A stretch of DNA of 64,000 nucleotides from Prinia subflava (taxonomy: Eukaryota; Chordata; Aves; Passeriformes; Cisticolidae), in the NCBI RefSeq assembly GCF_021018805.1, contig NC_086259.1:10840501-10904500 (forward strand), read 5' to 3'. How positions within the stretch are numbered: the first letter of the stretch is position 1; each line of letters starts with the position of its first letter. Shown one piece after another: positions 62,801 through 64,000 of the stretch. A model generated the notes under the pieces. That model was given only the letters and a program-made list of their open reading frames with translations. It ran no database searches and was not told the DNA's origin. A program made the position numbers and the translations under genes.

Positions 62801-64000
62801 GCCATTATTTATGTCTGGGCACGCTGTAGTTACAGCACATGAAAGAACATCAGCAACGACTTATTGTAAATGGGACAGACTTCTTGGGAATGCACTGGGG
62901 ATTAGATGTCCAAAAGAATGAAGCACTGCTCTCTTTCCATCTGCCCACTTCATTTCACTGCCTGTTTGGGACCAGTACTTCTAAAATCTAGTGTGCAAAG
63001 TCAAATATTGATTTAATTTGTTTTGTTCTTAAAAGGTAAAGGGTAGACCTGGGAAGGTTTTACTGGTGCAGTCACAGGAAGGACAAGCAGGAAACAGCTG
63101 AAAAAAATGCTTTCTGCTAAACTTGGAAATTTTCTGATTGGTTAATTAAAAAACCTAAGAAAATCTTTGGTCTAGATTGGACTCAATAACTTTCAAAATG
63201 TCACTTTTGGCATGATAAATTTGAATTTTTTTTTGTGATAAAGCCATATAAAAAATGGCATTTCAGTATATTCATATTTTCTTCATCCTCTGTTTTTTCA
63301 GTAATGAGTCTTTAGGATGCAAACTAAAATTTAATACCAAGTGAAGGAGTTTTAATTGTTGGCTTCATTATGTTTTACAGAGTTGAAACAAAGAGATCAC
63401 AAAGTAGTCAACCCATTTTCCAAACACCCTTCAAAACACCTTTGGTGACGTTCCAGCAAGTACTGATTCTGTATGGGCTAGTTCTTCTAAAATTAGTAAA
63501 TCAGAAGTCAAGCTTTCAGTATTTTTTGACTGTAAACAAGTTAAGCTCCAGCTCCCTATGTAGATCTCATGTTTTGTATTAGTTCTCCAGAAAAAGCTCT
63601 GGGAGAGCATAGTTCTGGTTTCCCTTGGATACAGGTGATCCAGGCTGTAGTACTGAATGCATTTGTCTTAATAAAGTGATCCAAGTGCTTTTTTTGCCTG
63701 GGCCATTGTTTTAAAAGCTACCCTGAAGTTTGGAGTAACAGTGCAGTAACACCTTTATTCCAGCATGAATGGAAGGAGAAAATAGCTCCCTATATAAAAC
63801 AGAAAATTTCAGGAATGCTGGAGGGTGTATGGGTGAGTGTGTGCTTTTGTACCTGCAGGGCAAATGTCCCATCTTCCCCTTCTGAACAGATCAGTGCGTG
63901 GGGAAATCAGCCAGACCCATTTTCCTTGTCTTACCCTAAGAATTTTCATCTTGTCTCCACTGCTCTTTGAACTGCAGCTATGTTAGTCCCACCTTGGAAA
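59816..64000. other. Noncoding sequence, no gene recognised
   Basis: The remainder is mostly AT-rich unique DNA. G-rich words occur at about 59864-59886 (three G-tracts, one short of a quadruplex motif). Open frames are below 85 codons and featureless. I see no terminal repeat or gene at the right edge. Confidence 0.5.

Overview
This is noncoding vertebrate nuclear DNA, most likely from a bird. The base composition is AT-rich with sparse CpG, interspersed repeats are few, and the frame is broken throughout: the longest non-repetitive open frames are about 100-160 codons and none resembles a protein I recognise. The clearest lineage marker is a CR1 LINE 3' end on the minus strand near 46.25-46.69 kb, a family characteristic of birds and other sauropsids. 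Two or three degraded ancient amniote repeats (MIR/L2/CR1-L3-like) agree with this. I could not identify the species, the chromosome or the neighbouring genes. I found no bacterial or phage features, operons, CRISPR array or rRNA, and no intact tRNA.

Layout. 0-16 kb is AT-rich unique sequence with short hairpins, one GC-richer patch (about 2.04-2.47 kb) and a possible conserved regulatory block near 5.5-5.75 kb. 16.14-16.47 kb is a three-part tandem array: eight CCCATT hexamers, eleven CCATG pentamers and forty-five CCATC pentamers. Its minus strand is a long row of G-triplets. 16.5-28 kb is mostly featureless, with two CpG-retaining blocks at 26.2-26.9 kb that look like conserved noncoding elements. 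28.3-28.8 kb packs a G-quadruplex motif, a CA microsatellite and a MIR-like repeat together. 30.7-31.2 kb holds a small CpG-dense patch behind a splice-acceptor-like tract. 34.8-35.4 kb is another conserved-element candidate. 38.6-40.2 kb is the most complex part: short direct duplications, a CCAAT/TATA pair, a polypurine tract followed by an LTR-like segment, and a polyadenylation signal. 46.2-46.7 kb is the CR1 fragment. 49.21-49.42 kb is a 215-nt pure-pyrimidine run built on about thirty TTTTTC units. Two perfect hairpins lie at 52.34-52.51 kb. The last 10 kb is again AT-rich unique sequence, with one weak tRNA-like element at 59.76 kb.

Interpretation. The window is best read as a gene desert or the inside of a very long intron, where any function would be regulatory. 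Nothing here amounts to a new multi-gene system. The observations most worth checking are the G-rich-strand tandem array, the pyrimidine mirror repeat, the promoter-to-polyA architecture at 39.2-40.1 kb and the CpG-retaining blocks.
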